Source: Massilia psychrophila (lineage in GTDB: Bacteria; Pseudomonadota; Gammaproteobacteria; Burkholderiales; Burkholderiaceae_D). Taken from it: a stretch of DNA of 64,000 bases. Under the pieces are notes generated by a model. That model did not search any database, was not told the DNA's origin, and saw only the letters and a program-made list of their open reading frames with translations. The position numbers and the translations under genes were made by a program. The stretch spans positions 1 through 64,000 of the forward strand of contig NZ_PDOB01000019.1 in assembly GCF_002760665.1 (NCBI RefSeq). Direction: 5' to 3'. Shown here in pieces: positions 16,487 through 27,022 of this stretch (positions are counted from its first letter, which is position 1; every line of letters starts with the position of its first letter).

Positions 16487-19400
16487 ATGCCAGACACCAC
16501 GGCGCGCGCGCATGCCAGCGAGCAGGACCTTTCAAACCGGCTTGCCACCGTCAGCCTCGACGACAAGTACACTGCCAAGTCAGGCAATATTTTCCTGTCG
16601 GGCATCCAGGCGCTGGTGCGCTTGCCGATGATCCAGCGCGAGCGCGACGAAGCGGCGGGCCTGAACACTGCCGGCTTCATTTCCGGCTACCGCGGCTCGC
16701 CCCTCGGCGGCCTCGATGAAACGCTGTGGAAAGCCAAGGGCCACCTCGACGCCCACCACGTCAAATTCGTCCCCGGCGTCAACGAAGACCTCGCCGCCAC
16801 CGCCGTGTGGGGCACCCAGACCGTCGACCTGATCGGCCCGGCCAAATACGACGGCGTGTTCGCCATGTGGTACGGCAAGGGGCCCGGCGTCGACCGCTGC
16901 GGCGACATCTTCAAGCACATGAACCATGCCGGCACCAGCCGCCACGGCGGCGTGCTGCTGGTGGCCGGTGACGACCATGGCGCCTACTCGTCGACCTTGC
17001 CGCACCAGTCCGACCATATCTTCTCGGCTTGCATGGTGCCGCTGTTATATCCATGTAACGTTCAGGAATACCTCGACCTCGGCGTGCACGGCTGGGCCAT
17101 GTCGCGCTTTTCCGGCTGCACCGTCGCCTTCAAGGCGTTAGCCGACACGGTCGAGTCGAGCGCCTCGGTCGACGCCGACCCGCACCGCGTGCAAGTGAAA
17201 ATCCCGCCGGACTTCGTCATGCCCGAGGGCGGCCTGAACGCGCGGCTGTCGTCCGACCCGCTTGGCATGCAGGCGCGCAAGCAAGAAGCGCTGATGCAGG
17301 ACTACAAGATCTACGCCGCGCTGGCATATGCGCGCGAAAACAAGCTCAACCATACTACGATCAGCAGCCCCGACGCCAGGCTCGGCATCATCGCCTCCGG
17401 CAAGTCTTACCTCGACGTCCTCGAAGCGCTCGAAGCGCTCGGCATCGACGAAGCGATGGCGGCGCAAGTGGGCCTGCGCCTGTTCAAGGTCGCCATGCCA
17501 TGGCCGCTGGAACCGGACAGCGTGCGCGAATTCGCCCAGGGCCTGGAAGAAATCCTGGTGGTCGAAGAGAAGCGCCAGATGGTCGAATACCAGCTCAAGG
17601 AACAGCTCTACAACTGGCGCGACGACGTCCGTCCCCACATCATCGGCAAGTTCGACGACAAGGGCGAATGGGTGGCGCCGCGCGGCGAATGGCTGCTGAC
17701 CTCGAAGGCCGATTTTTCGGTGTCGCAAGTGGCGCGCGTCATCGCCGGCCGCATTGCACGGCTGGTCACCGACGAGAAAACCTGCGAATTGATCCGCGTG
17801 CGCCTGGCCTTCCTCGACGCCAAGGATGCGGTGCTCAAGAAAGCCGTCGACACGCCGTTCCGCCCGGCTTTCTACTGCTCCGGCTGCCCGCACAACACCT
17901 CGACCAAGGTCCCCGACGGCAGCTTTGCGCTGGCCGGTATCGGCTGTCACGTGATGGCCACCGCGATCTACCCTGGCATGAACAAGCTGACCACCCACAT
18001 GGGCGGCGAAGGCGCGCCGTGGATCGGCCAGTCGGCATTTTCGACAGTGCCGCACGTGTTCCAGAACCTTGGCGACGGCACCTACTTCCACTCCGGCTAC
18101 CTGGCCATTCGCGCCACCGTTGCCGCCAACGTCAACATGACGTACAAGATCCTCTACAACGACGCGGTGGCGATGACCGGCGGCCAGCCGGTCGACGGCC
18201 AGACCTCGGTGCCGATGATCGCCCAGCAAATGGCGGCCGAAGGCGTCAAGCGCATCGCGCTGGTAACCGAAGATCTGTCGCGCTATACCGACCGCTCGCA
18301 CCTGCCGGCGATCGTCAGCCTGCACGACCGCAAGGAAATGGATGCCGTCCAGCGCGAACTGCGCGAGATCGAAGGCGTATCGGTGCTGATCTACGACCAG
18401 ACGTGCGCGGCCGAAAAGCGCCGCCGCCGCAAAAAAGGCGACTTCCCCGACCCGGCCAAACGCATGGTCATCAACGAAGCGGTGTGCGAAGGCTGCGGCG
18501 ACTGCGGCGTGCAGTCGAACTGCACCTCGATCCTGCCGAAGGAAACCGAATTTGGCCGCAAGCGCACCATCGACCAGTCGTCCTGCAACAAGGACTATTC
18601 GTGCGTCAAAGGCTTTTGCCCAAGCTTCGTCACGGTCGAAGGCGGCACCCTGAAAAAGTCAAAAACCGGGGTCACGAAAGATAACGTGAACGACGGTTTC
18701 GGCGCCCTGCCCGAGCCCGTGCTGCCAAACCTCGATGCGCCCTATAACATCCTCATCAACGGCATCGGCGGCACCGGCGTGATCACCGTCGGCGCCCTGG
18801 TGGGCATGGCCGCCCACCTCGAGGCGAAGGGCGCCTCGGTGCTCGACATGACCGGCATGTCGCAGAAAAACGGTTCGGTCACCTCGCACGTCAAGATTGC
18901 GCGTTCGCCCGCCCACCTGCTGGCCCAGCGCATCGCCACCGGCGAAGCCGACCTGGTTTTGGGCTGCGACATGCTCACCGCCGGCGCCCACGACGCCATC
19001 TCGAAAATGCGCCCGGGCCGCACCATGGCCGTCATCAACCTGCACGAGCAGCCGCCCGGCACGTTCACCCAGGACGCCGACTGGCAATATCCGGCGGCGC
19101 AAGTGCGCGCCCTGATCGGCGAATCGGTCGGCGCGCCGGCCCTTGACAGCTGCGACTTCATCGACGCCACCAAACTGGCCACCGCACTAATGGGCGACTC
19201 GATCGCCGCCAACCTGTTCATGCTCGGCTACGCCTGGCAGAAGGGCCGCATTCCGTTGACCGAAGCGTCGCTGCTGCGCGCGATCGAACTCAATGGCGTG
19301 GCGATCGCCTCGAACAAGAAAAGCTTCCTGTGGGGCCGCCGCGCCGCAGTCGACATGCAGCGCGTCGAAAACATCGCTACGCCGGCGCAGGCGATCGTCA

Positions 19401-20053
19401 TGCAGATGCCGCAAAGCCTGGACAACGTCATCAAGCAGCGCGTCAAAGCCTTGACCGCCTACCAGGACGCCGCCTACGCCGAGCGCTATGCAACCTTGGT
19501 GGCGCAGGTGCGCGCGACGGAAACGGCCCAGGGCCTGGGCACCAGGCTCTCGACCGCGGTCGCCAAATATTATTTCAAGCTGATGGCCTACAAGGACGAA
19601 TACGAAGTGGCGCGCCTGTACACCGACGGTCGCTTTATCGAACAATTGAAGTCACAATTTGAAGGCAACTTCTCGCTCAAGCTCAACCTGGCGCCGCCGC
19701 TGCTGGCCAAGAAAGACGGCAAGGGTCATCTCGTTAAAGCCGAATTCGGCTCGTGGATGTGGCGTGCGTTCCAGCTGCTGGCCAAATTCAAGGGCCTGCG
19801 CGGCGGCGCGTTCGATGTCTTCGGCTACAGCGAAGAGCGTAAGATGGAACGCGCGCTGATCGTCGAATACCGCACCATGATCGAAAATTTGCTGGCCGGC
19901 CTGAACGCGGACAATGTCGCCAACGCGGTCGAACTGGCGAATTTGCCGGAGCAGGTGCGCGGGTTTGGGCATGTGAAGGAAGCGGCGGTCGGGAAATTCC
20001 GCGCGGAAAAAGAGCAGCTGCTCGCCATGAACAAACAGCAGCGCGCCGCGTAA
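16487..20053 (+). CDS. Indolepyruvate:ferredoxin oxidoreductase, single-chain
   Basis: Encodes 1188 aa, the usual length for the fused betaproteobacterial enzyme. The N-terminal pyrimidine-binding part has ISGYRGSPLGGLDETLW. The TPP/PP-domain region is near 480-650 (FYCSGCPHNTSTKVPDGSFA, MGGEGAPWIGQSAFSTVPHV). A short Cys cluster follows (VCEGCGDCGVQSNCTSI, Fe-S binding). The gamma-type domain is at about 750-950 (NGIGGTGVITVGALVGMAAH). It oxidatively decarboxylates aryl-pyruvates or branched 2-oxo acids to acyl-CoA. GGAG precedes the ATG. Its neighbour IcmF suggests a shared acyl-CoA pathway. Confidence 0.93.
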   Translation: MPDTTARAHASEQDLSNRLATVSLDDKYTAKSGNIFLSGIQALVRLPMIQRERDEAAGLNTAGFISGYRGSPLGGLDETLWKAKGHLDAHHVKFVPGVNEDLAATAVWGTQTVDLIGPAKYDGVFAMWYGKGPGVDRCGDIFKHMNHAGTSRHGGVLLVAGDDHGAYSSTLPHQSDHIFSACMVPLLYPCNVQEYLDLGVHGWAMSRFSGCTVAFKALADTVESSASVDADPHRVQVKIPPDFVMPEGGLNARLSSDPLGMQARKQEALMQDYKIYAALAYARENKLNHTTISSPDARLGIIASGKSYLDVLEALEALGIDEAMAAQVGLRLFKVAMPWPLEPDSVREFAQGLEEILVVEEKRQMVEYQLKEQLYNWRDDVRPHIIGKFDDKGEWVAPRGEWLLTSKADFSVSQVARVIAGRIARLVTDEKTCELIRVRLAFLDAKDAVLKKAVDTPFRPAFYCSGCPHNTSTKVPDGSFALAGIGCHVMATAIYPGMNKLTTHMGGEGAPWIGQSAFSTVPHVFQNLGDGTYFHSGYLAIRATVAANVNMTYKILYNDAVAMTGGQPVDGQTSVPMIAQQMAAEGVKRIALVTEDLSRYTDRSHLPAIVSLHDRKEMDAVQRELREIEGVSVLIYDQTCAAEKRRRRKKGDFPDPAKRMVINEAVCEGCGDCGVQSNCTSILPKETEFGRKRTIDQSSCNKDYSCVKGFCPSFVTVEGGTLKKSKTGVTKDNVNDGFGALPEPVLPNLDAPYNILINGIGGTGVITVGALVGMAAHLEAKGASVLDMTGMSQKNGSVTSHVKIARSPAHLLAQRIATGEADLVLGCDMLTAGAHDAISKMRPGRTMAVINLHEQPPGTFTQDADWQYPAAQVRALIGESVGAPALDSCDFIDATKLATALMGDSIAANLFMLGYAWQKGRIPLTEASLLRAIELNGVAIASNKKSFLWGRRAAVDMQRVENIATPAQAIVMQMPQSLDNVIKQRVKALTAYQDAAYAERYATLVAQVRATETAQGLGTRLSTAVAKYYFKLMAYKDEYEVARLYTDGRFIEQLKSQFEGNFSLKLNLAPPLLAKKDGKGHLVKAEFGSWMWRAFQLLAKFKGLRGGAFDVFGYSEERKMERALIVEYRTMIENLLAGLNADNVANAVELANLPEQVRGFGHVKEAAVGKFRAEKEQLLAMNKQQRAA

Positions 20054-20079
20054 GATTTTCCGTCCGCACAATAAGACTC

Positions 20080-20170
20080 CGTCATCCTCGCGCAAGCGGG
20101 GATCCATGCTGAGCAAGCTGCTACCATTTCGGCCAGCTCACTGTGGATCCCCGCATGCGCGAGGATGACG
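20080..20170. repeat. 91-bp inverted-repeat (REP-like) element
   Basis: Two 27-base arms (20080-20106 and 20144-20170) are inverted copies with one mismatch, separated by 37 bases. The arms start CGTCATCCTCGCGCA and contain GCGGGGATCC. This resembles dispersed intergenic palindromes (GTCATTCCCGCG...GGAATCC) common in beta- and gammaproteobacteria. It lies between the stop of the oxidoreductase and the start of icmF and would form a strong stem in RNA, so it may attenuate or terminate transcription or stabilise the upstream mRNA. Copy number elsewhere cannot be judged. Confidence 0.8.
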
Positions 20171-20242
20171 GTCTTGAGGGCAATGGTCGTGCTTGACGTT
20201 AACGTAAACGTCATATACCGTACAAGATCACCAAGGATCAAC

Positions 20243-23200
20243 ATGAACGACATTACCGCCGCCGCCAAACTGACCCCGCCTGAAGCGCCGAAACTGGCCA
20301 ACAAGGTGCGTTTCGTCACCGCCGCCTCGCTGTTCGACGGCCACGACGCCTCGATCAACATCATGCGCCGCATCCTGCAGTCGAACGGCGTCGAAGTGGT
20401 CCACCTGGGCCACAACCGCTCGGTCGACGAGGTGGTGACGGCGGCGCTGGCCGAAGACGTGCAAGGCATCGCCATCTCCAGCTACCAGGGCGGCCACGTC
20501 GAATATTTTAAATACATGATCGACCTGCTGCGCGAACGCGGCGGCGCCCACATCAAGGTATTTGGCGGCGGCGGCGGCGTCATCGTCGCCGAAGAGATCG
20601 ACGAGCTGCATGCCTACGGCGTCACCAAAATCTTCAGCCCGCAGGACGGCCAGCGCATGGGCTTGGTCGGCATGATCGAGTCGATGATCCGGGCCTGCGA
20701 CATCGACCTTTCCGATTGGTCGCCGACCTCGCTCGATGCTTTGCAAACCGGCGACATGGACGCCCGCCACCGCCCGCTCGCCCAACTTATTACCGCACTC
20801 GAAAACGGCAAGGCCGCGCCTGCATTGCGCCAGCAACTGAACGAGGCCGCGGCCGCACGCGCCGTGCCGACGCTGGGCATCACCGGCACCGGTGGCGCCG
20901 GCAAGTCGTCGTTGACGGACGAACTGGTGCGCCGCATCCGCCTCGACCAGGGAGACGCGCTCAACATCGCCATCATCTCGATCGACCCGTCGCGCCGCAA
21001 GTCCGGCGGCGCGCTGCTGGGCGACCGGATCCGCATGAACGCGATCAATGACTGGAACGGCCAGCAGCGCGTGTTCATGCGCTCGCTTGCCACACGCGAA
21101 GCGGGCTCCGAGATTTCGCACGCGCTGCCCGACGTCATTGCCGCCTGCAAGGTCGCCGGCTTCGACCTGGTGATCGTCGAGACGTCCGGCATTGGCCAGG
21201 GCGACGCCGCCATCGTGCCGCACGTCGACTTGTCGATGTACGTGATGACGCCCGAATTCGGCGCCGCCTCCCAGCTCGAAAAAATCGACATGCTCGATTT
21301 CGCCGACTTCATCGCCATCAACAAATTCGACCGCAAAGGCGCGCAGGACGCACTGCGCGACGTCGCCAAGCAATACCAGCGCAACCGCGAACTATGGAGC
21401 GCGCGTCCCGACGAGATGCCGGTGTTCGGCACCCAGGCGTCGCGCTTCAACGACGACGGCGTCACCGCGTTATACCAGGGCCTGCTGCCGAAACTGGCCG
21501 AGCACGGCCTGGCGCTAAAACCGGGCAAGCTGGCGCGGGTGGCGCACAAGCAGTCGAGCGGCAAGCACGTCATCGTCCCCCCAAGCCGAGCGCGCTACCT
21601 GGCCGAAATCGCCGACAGCGTGCGCGGCTACCACAAGAACACCCGCAAACAAGTCGTGCTGGCGCGCGAACGCCAGCAGCTGTTGGAAGCCAAGCGCATG
21701 CTGGCCGCAAGCGGGCGCGCCGCCGACTTCGATGACCTGATTATGGAACGCGATACGGCGATGGACGCGGCTGCCCGCAAACTGCTGGCGATGTGGCCCG
21801 ACATGCAAGCGGCGTACGCCGGCGACGATTACGTTGTCAAGATCCGCGACAAGGAAATCCGCACCCGGCTGGTCCAGCACACCCTGTCGGGCACCGTAAT
21901 CCGCAAGGTCGCGCTGCCAAAGTATGAAGACCATGGTGAAGTACTCAAATTTTTGATGCGCGAAAACGTGCCGGGCTCGTTCCCTTTCACCGCTGGCGTG
22001 TTCGCTTTCAAACGCGAGAACGAGGACCCGACCCGCATGTTCGCTGGCGAAGGCGACGCCTTCCGCACCAACCGCCGCTTCAAGCTGGTGTCGACCGGCA
22101 TGGACGCCAAGCGCCTGTCGACCGCCTTCGATTCGGTCACCCTGTACGGCGCCGATCCTGCCTTGCGGCCCGACATCTACGGCAAGGTCGGCAACTCCGG
22201 CGTGTCGATCGCCACCCTGGACGACATGAAGGTGCTGTACGACGGCTTTAATTTGTGCAGCCCGTCGACGTCGGTGTCGATGACCATCAACGGCCCGGCA
22301 CCGACGATCCTGGCGATGTTCATGAACACCGCGATCGACCAGCAGGTCGACAAGTTCGTGTTGGACAACGGCCGCCAGCCGACCGACGACGAAGCGGCCA
22401 AGATCCGCGCCTGGGTGCTGGCCAACGTGCGCGGCACGGTGCAGGCCGACATCCTGAAGGAAGACCAGGGCCAGAACACCTGCATCTTCTCGACCGAGTT
22501 TTCGCTCAAGGTGATGGGCGACATCCAGGAGTATTTCGTCCACCACCAGGTGCGCAATTTCTATTCGGTGTCGATCTCGGGCTACCACATCGCCGAAGCC
22601 GGCGCCAACCCGATCTCGCAGCTCGCCTTCACGCTGTCGAACGGTTTTACGTTCGTCGAAGCCTACCTCGCGCGCGGCATGCACATCGACGATTTCGCGC
22701 CGAACCTGTCGTTCTTCTTCAGTAACGGCATGGACCCCGAGTACACGGTGCTCGGGCGCGTCGCCCGCCGCCTGTGGGCGATCGCGATGCGCGACAGGTA
22801 CGGCGCCAACGACCGCAGCCAGAAGCTCAAGTACCACATCCAGACCTCGGGGCGCTCGCTGCACGCTCAGGAAATCGACTTCAACGACATCCGCACCACC
22901 TTGCAGGCCTTGATCGCCATTTACGACAACTGTAACTCGCTGCACACCAACGCCTACGACGAGGCGATCACCACGCCGACGGACGAATCGGTACGGCGCG
23001 CGCTGGCGATTCAATTGATCATCAACCGCGAATGGGGCCTGGCCAAGAACGAGAATCCGAACCAGGGTTCATTCATCATCGACGAGATGACCGACCTGGT
23101 CGAGGAAGCGGTGCTGCAGGAGTTCGAGCGCATCGCCGAACGCGGCGGCGTGCTGGGGGCGATGGAAACCGGCTACCAGCGCGGCAAGATCCAGGAAGAG

Positions 23201-23530
23201 TCGATGCTGTACGAGCACCAGAAGCACGACGGCACCCTGCCGATCATCGGCGTCAACACCTTCCGCAATCCAAAGGCATCCGACGTTCCGCAAAAAATCG
23301 AGTTGGCGCGTTCGACCGACGACGAAAAGCAGTCGCAGCTGACGCGCCTCGAGCAGTTCCATGATCTGCACGCGGCCGAGGCAGCGCATGCGATCGCCGA
23401 CCTGCAGCAGGCGGCGATCGACAACGCCAACGTGTTCGACAAGCTGATGGACGCGGTGCGCGTCTGCTCGCTGGGCCAGATCACCAACGCGCTGTTCGAA
23501 GTCGGCGGCCAGTACCGGCGCAGCATGTAG
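20243..23530 (+). CDS. icmF: Fused isobutyryl-CoA mutase IcmF
   Basis: Encodes 1095 aa from the ATG at 20243, which has AAGGA five bases upstream; an earlier ATG in the repeat region is unlikely. Domains in order: B12-binding (residues 20-150, base-off His34 in [12 protein letters not shown]), a MeaB/MeaI-type GTPase chaperone (about 210-430, Walker [11 protein letters not shown]) and the mutase barrel (about 560-1080). IcmF interconverts isobutyryl-CoA and butyryl-CoA (and pivalyl/isovaleryl pairs) using adenosylcobalamin, with the G-protein fused in. Length and order match characterised IcmF. The motif position usually Gly in DxHxxG is Ser here. Confidence 0.95.
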   Translation: MNDITAAAKLTPPEAPKLANKVRFVTAASLFDGHDASINIMRRILQSNGVEVVHLGHNRSVDEVVTAALAEDVQGIAISSYQGGHVEYFKYMIDLLRERGGAHIKVFGGGGGVIVAEEIDELHAYGVTKIFSPQDGQRMGLVGMIESMIRACDIDLSDWSPTSLDALQTGDMDARHRPLAQLITALENGKAAPALRQQLNEAAAARAVPTLGITGTGGAGKSSLTDELVRRIRLDQGDALNIAIISIDPSRRKSGGALLGDRIRMNAINDWNGQQRVFMRSLATREAGSEISHALPDVIAACKVAGFDLVIVETSGIGQGDAAIVPHVDLSMYVMTPEFGAASQLEKIDMLDFADFIAINKFDRKGAQDALRDVAKQYQRNRELWSARPDEMPVFGTQASRFNDDGVTALYQGLLPKLAEHGLALKPGKLARVAHKQSSGKHVIVPPSRARYLAEIADSVRGYHKNTRKQVVLARERQQLLEAKRMLAASGRAADFDDLIMERDTAMDAAARKLLAMWPDMQAAYAGDDYVVKIRDKEIRTRLVQHTLSGTVIRKVALPKYEDHGEVLKFLMRENVPGSFPFTAGVFAFKRENEDPTRMFAGEGDAFRTNRRFKLVSTGMDAKRLSTAFDSVTLYGADPALRPDIYGKVGNSGVSIATLDDMKVLYDGFNLCSPSTSVSMTINGPAPTILAMFMNTAIDQQVDKFVLDNGRQPTDDEAAKIRAWVLANVRGTVQADILKEDQGQNTCIFSTEFSLKVMGDIQEYFVHHQVRNFYSVSISGYHIAEAGANPISQLAFTLSNGFTFVEAYLARGMHIDDFAPNLSFFFSNGMDPEYTVLGRVARRLWAIAMRDRYGANDRSQKLKYHIQTSGRSLHAQEIDFNDIRTTLQALIAIYDNCNSLHTNAYDEAITTPTDESVRRALAIQLIINREWGLAKNENPNQGSFIIDEMTDLVEEAVLQEFERIAERGGVLGAMETGYQRGKIQEESMLYEHQKHDGTLPIIGVNTFRNPKASDVPQKIELARSTDDEKQSQLTRLEQFHDLHAAEAAHAIADLQQAAIDNANVFDKLMDAVRVCSLGQITNALFEVGGQYRRSM

Positions 23531-23544
23531 GCAAAGTTTGTCAG

Positions 23545-23582
23545 GCAGGGCTGGCGGCCGGAGTGCCTGTTTTCAGCCCTGC
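23545..23582 (+). terminator. Hairpin downstream of icmF
   Basis: A perfect 9-base stem (GCAGGGCTG at 23545-23553 with CAGCCCTGC at 23574-23582) sits 15 bases after the icmF stop. It is followed by a pyrimidine-rich run (TCCTTTCTCC) rather than a clean T tract. It may work as a terminator or a 3' stabilising stem. Confidence 0.45.
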
Positions 23583-23710
23583 TCCTTTCTCCACTTCAAT
23601 TTTTTAAATGGCAACGATTACACGCTGATTTCGATGCCGTATCGCCATCAACATACGCGCTCGCTGGCCTGGTCCTACAATAGGAAGCATGCCCACCAGC
23701 GGAGCTGAAC

Positions 23711-24016
23711 ATGCCGATCAAGCCCGAGCAACTTGCCGCGTTGATGCATGAAGTCGAAATCGACGACCCGATCGATTTTGCCGACCTGCCGTTCGCCGAA
23801 GACGAATTGCGCCAACTGGTCGCCGCCCACCTGTGCGACATGGCCGCCGCGATGGAAAACTTCAGCACCGAGGATCGGCTGCTGACCCTGCTCGCGGTAT
23901 CGGCCAAGCTGGTATTGGAAAACCTGGTCCTGCACCTGCAGCTGCTGCGCCGCCACGGCCTGCCGGTCGGCGACGGTGTCGAGGCGCTGCTGCAACGCCT
24001 ACGCAAACCCGATTAA
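23711..24016 (+). CDS. Hypothetical acidic alpha-helical protein
   Basis: Encodes 101 aa with an acidic N-terminal half (EIDDPIDFADLPFAEDEL) and a helical, Leu-rich C-terminal half (LLTLLAVSAKLVLENLVLHL) ending in RLRKPD. No signal peptide, membrane segment or known motif is seen. GGAGCTGAAC precedes the ATG. It stands alone between icmF and the PrsT gene. Codon use matches the surrounding high-GC genes, which supports it as a real gene. Function is unknown. Confidence 0.7.
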   Translation: MPIKPEQLAALMHEVEIDDPIDFADLPFAEDELRQLVAAHLCDMAAAMENFSTEDRLLTLLAVSAKLVLENLVLHLQLLRRHGLPVGDGVEALLQRLRKPD

Positions 24017-24163
24017 GCGCCATTCCGTGAGCGTTTCCGCAACAACGGATGAATAGCCGGGGAATAACTCATTCCTTCAGGTATTATTGACTTCCATGAA
24101 ATGTATTGTCAGACCGTGGCCGACGCCTGCACGCCCGCGGTGTCCCAAACAAAAGGAATTTTT

Positions 24164-26944
24164 ATGCCACGTCGTGTAATCAACCAGGCTTTGAGCGCCT
24201 CCGTCATCCTGACTACCCTGATGCTCGCTGCTGGCCTATCCGGCTGCGGCAAGACCGAGTCGAGTGCGTCGCTGATGGCCGAGGCCAAACAATACCAGCA
24301 AAAAGGCGACAACAAGGCCGCCCTGATCCAGTTGAAAAACGCTGCTACCAAGAGTCCGGAAGACGCCGAAGTCAGGCAGCAGCTTGCCGTTTTGTACAAC
24401 CAGATAGCCGACCCGGTGTCGGCCGAAAAGGAGATCCGCAAAGCCATCAGCCTGGGCGCCGATAAGGCGCGCGCCGCGCCTGAATTGGCTAAAGCCTTAA
24501 TTCTCCAGGGCAAGGCGCAAAAAGCAATCGACGAAACCGAGGCGGTCGCCGCAAACGCGGGTGCCGAACTGCTCGCCACCCGCGGCGATGCCTACCTGAG
24601 CTTGAACCAGTCGGAAAAAGCCAAGGAATCGTTTGAGAAAGCGCTCACCGCCAAGCCAGGTTTAACTTCAGCCCTGGTAGGGATGGCACGGGTGGCGATG
24701 GCGAGCAAGGACACCGAGGCCGCCTCACGCTTCATGGAGCAGGCAACCAGCGCCAATCCAAAAGACGCCACGGCGTGGTTCTTCGAAGGCGCACTGATGC
24801 GCGAACTGGGCAAGACGGACCAAGCTCTGGCGGCATTTAGCGAGGCAATCAAACTCAAGCCCGATCATATCAACGCGCGCATCGAGCGTACCAGCATGGA
24901 GATCGCCGCCGGAAAATTCGATTTGGCCGAAGCCGACCTGGACGCAGCCAGGAAGCTGGCGCCGAACTCGTTGCCTGTGCTGTACTCGCAGGCCGTACTC
25001 GACTTCACGCAAGGCAAGCACGCCGCAGCCCACGAATCGCTGCTCAAAGTACTCAGCGGCGCGCCCGACTACATGCCGGCGCTCTTACTGTCGGGCGCCG
25101 TGGAGATAAACCTTGGCACCTTGCAGCAGGCTGAACAGCACTTGCGGAAGTATCTCGAAAAAAATCCCGACAACGCTTACGCACGTAAGCTATTAGCCCA
25201 GGCCCTGCTGAGGAGCTCGCAGCCTGCGGATGCAGTCGCTACGCTTTTCCCGCTGTTGAAGGACGGAACGCAGGATGCGCAAGTGCTGGCGCTGGCCGGC
25301 GAGTCGTCGATGCAGACGCGTGACTTTAAAAAGGCGACGCAGTATTTCGAAAAAGCCTCGGCGCTGGCGCCAAATACGGCCGCCTTGCACACATCGCTCG
25401 GCTTGTCCAAACTCGGCCAGGGCCAGCAGGAATTGGCCGTCAACGAACTCGAGCGTGCAACCGAGATCGACCCGAAATCGGCGCAGGCCGGTGTTGCCCT
25501 GGTGCGCACCGAGCTGAGTCTTAAACGCTACGACAAAGCGCTGATGGCCGCCAACAAGCTGGTCGCGGCGCAGCCGGGCAATCCAATGATGCACACCCTT
25601 CAAGGTGGCGCTTACCTGAGCAAGGGCGACCGCGCTGCGGCGCGCGCTTCGTTCGAGAGGGCCAGCACACTGCAGAGCGGCTACTACCCGGCTGTCGCAA
25701 ATCTGGCACAACTCGACATCGAAGACAAGAAGCCGGATGCGGCCAAACAACGTCTGCTCGCATTCCTGGAAAAAAATAAAAAGAACGCGACTGCGATGAC
25801 GGCGCTGGCCGGATTGGCGCTGGCGCAGAAACAACCGGCCGAAGCAACCACGTGGCTGGAAAAAGCGAACGCCGAAAATCCGGAGGCGATCGCACCGGCG
25901 GCGCAACTGGCGATGCATTACTTGCAGACCAACCAGCAACAGAAGGCACTGACCGTGGTACGCAAGATGCAAACGGCGAATCCGGCCAATGCCGACCTGC
26001 TCGACCTGCTTGGCCAGGCCCAGATCGCTAACAACGATACCGCTGGCGCGCTGGAGACATATAGCAAACTGGTCAGCGTAGCGCCGAAGTCGCCCGCCGC
26101 CCAGCTCCGGCTGGCGTCAGTACACCTGCGGCTTAAAAATGAACCAGCAGCCACCGCCGAAGTGAAAAAAGCGCTGGCCATGGATCCGCAATTCGTCCCG
26201 GCCAAGTTACTGCAGATCGACCTCGCCATGGCCAACGGTCGCAACGATGAAGCGCTGGCACTGGCGCGTGAAATACAGAAGTCGAATGGCGGCTCGGCGG
26301 TTGGCTACACGCTCGAAGGCAATATTTTTATCGTTCAAAAGAAGCCGGAGCTGGCAATCCGGCCGTTCGAGCAGGCATTCGCCATCGCCAAGACGACATC
26401 GAATCTGCTTAAGGTGGTTGTAGCATTGAACGCGTCGGGCAAGGCCAGCGCGGCCGATGCCAGGGTCGCCCAGTGGCAGCAGAGCCATCCGGCCGATCCG
26501 TTGCTGGCGATGTTCATGGGTGAGTCCTACCTGGCCAACAAGCAGTACAAGCCAGCCATCGACCAGTTCGAAGCAGTGCTGAAGGTTACTCCGGACAACC
26601 TGGCTGTGCTCAACAACCTGGCCGTGGCTTATCAGGAACAAAAAGACCCACGCGCGCTCGACACCGCCGAGCGCGCCTTGAAACTGGCACCCAACAGCGC
26701 GGCAGTGTTGGATACCGTGGGCTGGATCTTGGTACAGCAGGGCAATGTCACGCGCGGTTTGCCGTTATTGCAGAAAGCCGTTGCGCTACAGCCTGCCTCG
26801 ACCGAGCTACGCTTCCACCTCGCGGTGGCGCTCGACAAGTCAGGCGACAAGAAACTTGCACGGCAGGAGCTCAATACGTTGCTTTCAAACAATAAGCCTT
26901 TTCCCCAGATCGACGAAGCTAAGACCTTGCTGAAACTTCTTTGA
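24164..26944 (+). CDS. prsT: XrtA/PEP-CTERM system TPR lipoprotein PrsT
   Basis: Encodes 926 aa. The start MPRRVINQALSASVILTTLM has AAAGGAA seven bases upstream. The signal peptide ends with lipobox LSGC (Cys about 29). The rest is about twenty tandem TPR-type repeats (KAKESFEKALTAKPGLTSAL, ALAAFSEAIKLKPDHINARI and so on to the C-terminus AKTLLKLL). Length, lipobox and continuous TPR match PrsT, the TPR lipoprotein tied to exosortase A loci, where it is thought to support EPS or PEP-CTERM protein assembly in the envelope. PrsK/PrsR regulators are not in the window. The XrtA operon starts about 10 kb downstream. Confidence 0.88.
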   Translation: MPRRVINQALSASVILTTLMLAAGLSGCGKTESSASLMAEAKQYQQKGDNKAALIQLKNAATKSPEDAEVRQQLAVLYNQIADPVSAEKEIRKAISLGADKARAAPELAKALILQGKAQKAIDETEAVAANAGAELLATRGDAYLSLNQSEKAKESFEKALTAKPGLTSALVGMARVAMASKDTEAASRFMEQATSANPKDATAWFFEGALMRELGKTDQALAAFSEAIKLKPDHINARIERTSMEIAAGKFDLAEADLDAARKLAPNSLPVLYSQAVLDFTQGKHAAAHESLLKVLSGAPDYMPALLLSGAVEINLGTLQQAEQHLRKYLEKNPDNAYARKLLAQALLRSSQPADAVATLFPLLKDGTQDAQVLALAGESSMQTRDFKKATQYFEKASALAPNTAALHTSLGLSKLGQGQQELAVNELERATEIDPKSAQAGVALVRTELSLKRYDKALMAANKLVAAQPGNPMMHTLQGGAYLSKGDRAAARASFERASTLQSGYYPAVANLAQLDIEDKKPDAAKQRLLAFLEKNKKNATAMTALAGLALAQKQPAEATTWLEKANAENPEAIAPAAQLAMHYLQTNQQQKALTVVRKMQTANPANADLLDLLGQAQIANNDTAGALETYSKLVSVAPKSPAAQLRLASVHLRLKNEPAATAEVKKALAMDPQFVPAKLLQIDLAMANGRNDEALALAREIQKSNGGSAVGYTLEGNIFIVQKKPELAIRPFEQAFAIAKTTSNLLKVVVALNASGKASAADARVAQWQQSHPADPLLAMFMGESYLANKQYKPAIDQFEAVLKVTPDNLAVLNNLAVAYQEQKDPRALDTAERALKLAPNSAAVLDTVGWILVQQGNVTRGLPLLQKAVALQPASTELRFHLAVALDKSGDKKLARQELNTLLSNNKPFPQIDEAKTLLKLL

Positions 26945-27022
26945 GAAAGTTTTCAGCATGATGGCGTCTTTAGCCATGTGCCTTGGCTAAGCTTGTAAGC
27001 AAAAAATTTGGGGAGGTTTGCC

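Noticed and set aside
16219-16680. 153-aa minus-strand frame upstream of the oxidoreductase gene
   Set aside because: It overlaps the real start of the oxidoreductase gene and has no ribosome binding site or recognisable motif.
24090-24140. Possible sigma-54 site (TGGCCGACGCCTGC) ahead of the PrsT gene
   Set aside because: The GG to GC spacing is 9, not 10, and the -24 element is poor.
26955-26995. TAGCCA/TGGCTA hairpin after the PrsT gene as a terminator
   Set aside because: The stem is short and no T-run follows.
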